Notes under the pieces: model-generated
Databases searched by the model: none
Seen by the model: only the letters and a program-made list of their open reading frames with translations
Told to the model about the DNA's origin: nothing
Shown here: in pieces, positions 6,148 to 7,572 of the stretch
Layout of the letters: each line of letters begins with the position of its first letter
How positions within the stretch are numbered: the first letter of the stretch is position 1
Position numbers and translations under genes: made by a program
DNA from: Deltaproteobacteria bacterium
GTDB lineage: Bacteria > Desulfobacterota > Anaeroferrophillalia > Anaeroferrophillales > Tharpellaceae
Length of the DNA: 7,572 nt
NCBI GenBank assembly: GCA_030640695.1
Contig: DAOWIX010000119.1
Location: 1 to 7,572 of the forward strand
Direction of reading: 5' to 3'

Positions 6148-6182
6148 GGCCACGAAATACTCCTTTCGTGTATTTCGTGGCC
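6148..6182. repeat. perfect 13-bp inverted repeat just upstream of cheW
   Basis: GGCCACGAAATAC (6148-6160) and GTATTTCGTGGCC (6170-6182) are exact complements around a 9-nt loop. The loop plus right arm carry TTTCGTG twice (6164-6170 and 6173-6179). The hairpin ends six bases before the cheW ribosome binding site (AAGGAG, 6189-6194) and has no T run. It could stabilise or mark a processing site in a receptor-cheW transcript, modulate cheW translation, or be one copy of a dispersed CCACGAAATACACGAAA-type repeat. The sequence alone does not decide. Confidence 0.7.
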
Positions 6183-6200
6183 TAAACTAAGGAGTTCATA

Positions 6201-6725
6201 ATGGCCCCATTAACTGAACAAAATAATTTCTCCAGTGGCACTCCACAAAAGTTTTTGACTTTTGCCTTGGCCGGTGAAGAGTACGGCATTACGATCATGC
6301 AGATCAAAGAGATCATCGGCTTGATGCCGGTCACGGTGTTGCCGCAGACCCCAACCTACGTCAAGGGGGTCATAAACCTACGCGGCAAAGTGATCCCGAT
6401 TATCGACCTGCGCCTCAAGTTTGCCCTCGAACCTGCTGAACCCACCGAACGAACCTGTATCATAGTTATCGAAACCGAAGATAAAGATCAGAACCAGAGT
6501 TTGGTCGGCCTTATCATTGATGCCGTGTCTGAAGTCATCAGCCTTAAAGGTGATGAAGTGGAACCCGCGCCAAAGATGCAGTCCCAGTTTCAAGAACAAC
6601 TTATTTTAGGTCTCGCCAAATGCGAAAACGGGGTCAAGATCCTGCTTGATATCGACAAGGTTATCAACCATGAGGAACTTGCCGGGATCAAACAAGAGGC
6701 CCCGGAAAACCCGGCTCAGGCATAG
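6201..6725 (+). CDS. cheW: chemotaxis coupling protein CheW
   Basis: This is a 174-residue cytoplasmic adaptor that couples chemoreceptors to the histidine kinase CheA in signalling arrays. The ATG at 6201 follows AAGGAG with six bases between. The CheW fold covers about residues 16-156: 'KFLTFALAGEEYGI' (first beta strands, with the 'YGI...I.EI' pattern), 'VKGVINLRGKVIPIIDLR' at 54-71 with the family's hallmark N59-L60-R61-G62, 'LVGLIIDAVSEVI' at 101-113 and 'GVKILLDIDKVI' at 144-155. The length is normal for CheW, with short non-conserved ends rich in Gln/Glu/Pro. It lies 129 bp after the triple-CZB receptor and 29 bp before a sensor gene, so co-transcription with both is likely. Having CheW directly behind two receptors with matching signalling domains suggests a dedicated adaptor, although the partner CheA is not in the window. 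I am confident in the family; exclusive pairing with these receptors is inference. Confidence 0.96.
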   Translation: MAPLTEQNNFSSGTPQKFLTFALAGEEYGITIMQIKEIIGLMPVTVLPQTPTYVKGVINLRGKVIPIIDLRLKFALEPAEPTERTCIIVIETEDKDQNQSLVGLIIDAVSEVISLKGDEVEPAPKMQSQFQEQLILGLAKCENGVKILLDIDKVINHEELAGIKQEAPENPAQA

Positions 6726-6754
6726 CCCTAAGCTGACAGAGTGGATCAACTTTG

Positions 6755-7572
6755 ATGATTTCAAAAAAGAAAACTTTGGCAAAACCGGTTCAGCGCCGTT
6801 TACTGGTGCCACTGGCAGTCGCATTATTACTGCTGATTGGAGGTTTCAGCTTGATCTTGATAAAGATGCAGCAACGCCATCTCGATCAAGCCAATCAACT
6901 GATATTAAAAAAATCTTCTGAGAGACTGGCCACAGCCCTCAAAGTCCAGGGTGAATCTCTGGCCGCTCTCGAACAGATCTTGGTTTTTAAAACAGGCCTA
7001 GTCGAGACCTTGCAAGCCGAGAATCGTGAGCACCTGCTCACAGAATACGAACCAATATTTAGCCAACTCCGTAAAGAACACGGGATTACCCACTTCTACT
7101 TTCACCTACCCGACCGAGTCAACCTTCTACGCGTCCACAACCCTGATAAACATGGAGACTTGATTGATCGCTTCACCGCCCTTGAAGCCGAACGTAGCGG
7201 GAAAACCGCCTCCGGCATCGAATTGGGGCCCTTAGGTACCTTCACGTTGCGAGTTGTGCGACCGCTCTTTGATAACAAAAAACTCATCGGCTACCTTGAA
7301 TTGGGCAAGGAGATCGAAGATATTCTGGACAGCATCCATGATGAGTTTCAGGTTGAACTGGCAGTCGCAATTCGTAAAAATGCGCTTGAGCGCCACAAAT
7401 GGGAAGCCGGCATGAAGATGCTGGGCCGAAAAGCCAATTGGAACCGCTTTTCACACACAGTCATCATCTACTCCTCCCTACCCCAATTTCCGTCCGTATG
7501 TGATCAACATCTCGATCATGCGGAACATTTGCATCAAGATGTAAACAGTGAAGTGGAGTTTAACGGCAAGTC
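6755..7572 (+). CDS. membrane sensor protein with dCache_3-like extracytoplasmic domain, C-terminus cut by window end
   Basis: This reading frame is open from 6737 to the right edge. The ATG at 6755 gives 272 complete codons with a typical sensor N terminus: basic start (MISKKKTLAKPVQRR), then one membrane helix at about 15-37. A weak GAGTGG at 6739-6744 is the only ribosome-binding candidate, so the start is likely but not certain. After the helix comes a coiled segment, then a periplasmic domain from about 60. Its motifs are characteristic of the dCache_3 family ('double sensory domain'): FYFHLPDRVNLLRVHNPDKHGD (114-135), 'GIELGPLGTFTLRVVRP' (154-170) and 'LIGYLELGKEIEDIL' (177-191). Such domains precede histidine kinase, GGDEF or chemoreceptor output modules. 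The output here lies outside the window, so the type of signalling protein cannot be named. The 29-bp gap after cheW suggests the same transcript and a link to the chemosensory pathway. Confidence 0.85.
   Translation, partial: MISKKKTLAKPVQRRLLVPLAVALLLLIGGFSLILIKMQQRHLDQANQLILKKSSERLATALKVQGESLAALEQILVFKTGLVETLQAENREHLLTEYEPIFSQLRKEHGITHFYFHLPDRVNLLRVHNPDKHGDLIDRFTALEAERSGKTASGIELGPLGTFTLRVVRPLFDNKKLIGYLELGKEIEDILDSIHDEFQVELAVAIRKNALERHKWEAGMKMLGRKANWNRFSHTVIIYSSLPQFPSVCDQHLDHAEHLHQDVNSEVEFNGK

Noticed and set aside
6646..6921. 91-codon + strand frame overlapping the end of cheW and the next gene
   Set aside because: It is out of frame with both supported genes. The frame starting at 6755 instead gives a clear membrane helix and dCache_3 motifs.

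Overview
The window looks like part of a chemosensory gene cluster from a Gram-negative bacterium, most likely a Desulfobacterota/deltaproteobacterial lineage. That assignment is an inference. It rests on the style of the chemoreceptors (very alanine/glutamate-rich signalling helices, no clear HAMP domain, acidic C-terminal tails ending in an aromatic residue), on a dCache_3-type sensor, and on a sigma-54 activator next to sigma-54-like promoters. All recognised genes lie on the + strand.

Layout: (1) 1-310, the last ~103 codons of an NtrC-family sigma-54-dependent activator, ending in a Fis-type helix-turn-helix. (2) 311-748, a non-coding region with a possible terminator, two adjacent 18-bp TGTC-N10-GACA palindromes and a sigma-54-like promoter. 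(3) 749-3466, a 905-residue chemoreceptor whose periplasmic part contains two tandem copies of a Cache-like module. (4) 3467-3743, a second regulatory gap with a strong hairpin that contains the same palindrome, and a very good sigma-54 -24/-12 element. (5) 3744-6071, a 775-residue chemoreceptor whose presumed periplasmic part is three consecutive CZB-like (His/Cys zinc-binding) units followed by three exact-pitch 36-residue helical repeats. (6) 6072-6200, a short gap with a perfect 13-bp hairpin. (7) 6201-6725, a CheW coupling protein. (8) 6755 to the window end, the N-terminal 272 codons of a membrane sensor with a dCache_3-like extracytoplasmic domain.

Proposed working model: the two receptors share nearly interchangeable signalling domains (about 217 of 249 aligned residues identical by hand count) but carry unrelated sensors, so they should feed the same CheW/CheA array. 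Both end in a tail fitting the CheR-docking pentapeptide pattern, so both are probably adapted by methylation. Each receptor gene has a sigma-54-like element about 102-104 bp before its start codon and a TGTCCG-N6-CGGAC-type palindrome further upstream. This suggests that the activator at the left edge, or a close relative, controls both. No CheA, CheR, CheB or CheY is visible in the window.

The most unusual item is the triple-CZB chemoreceptor. All four presumed zinc ligands (His, Cys, His, His) are present in each of the three copies at almost constant spacing. The second is the inferred sigma-54 regulatory circuit. I see no RNA genes, CRISPR arrays, insertion sequences or other mobile elements.
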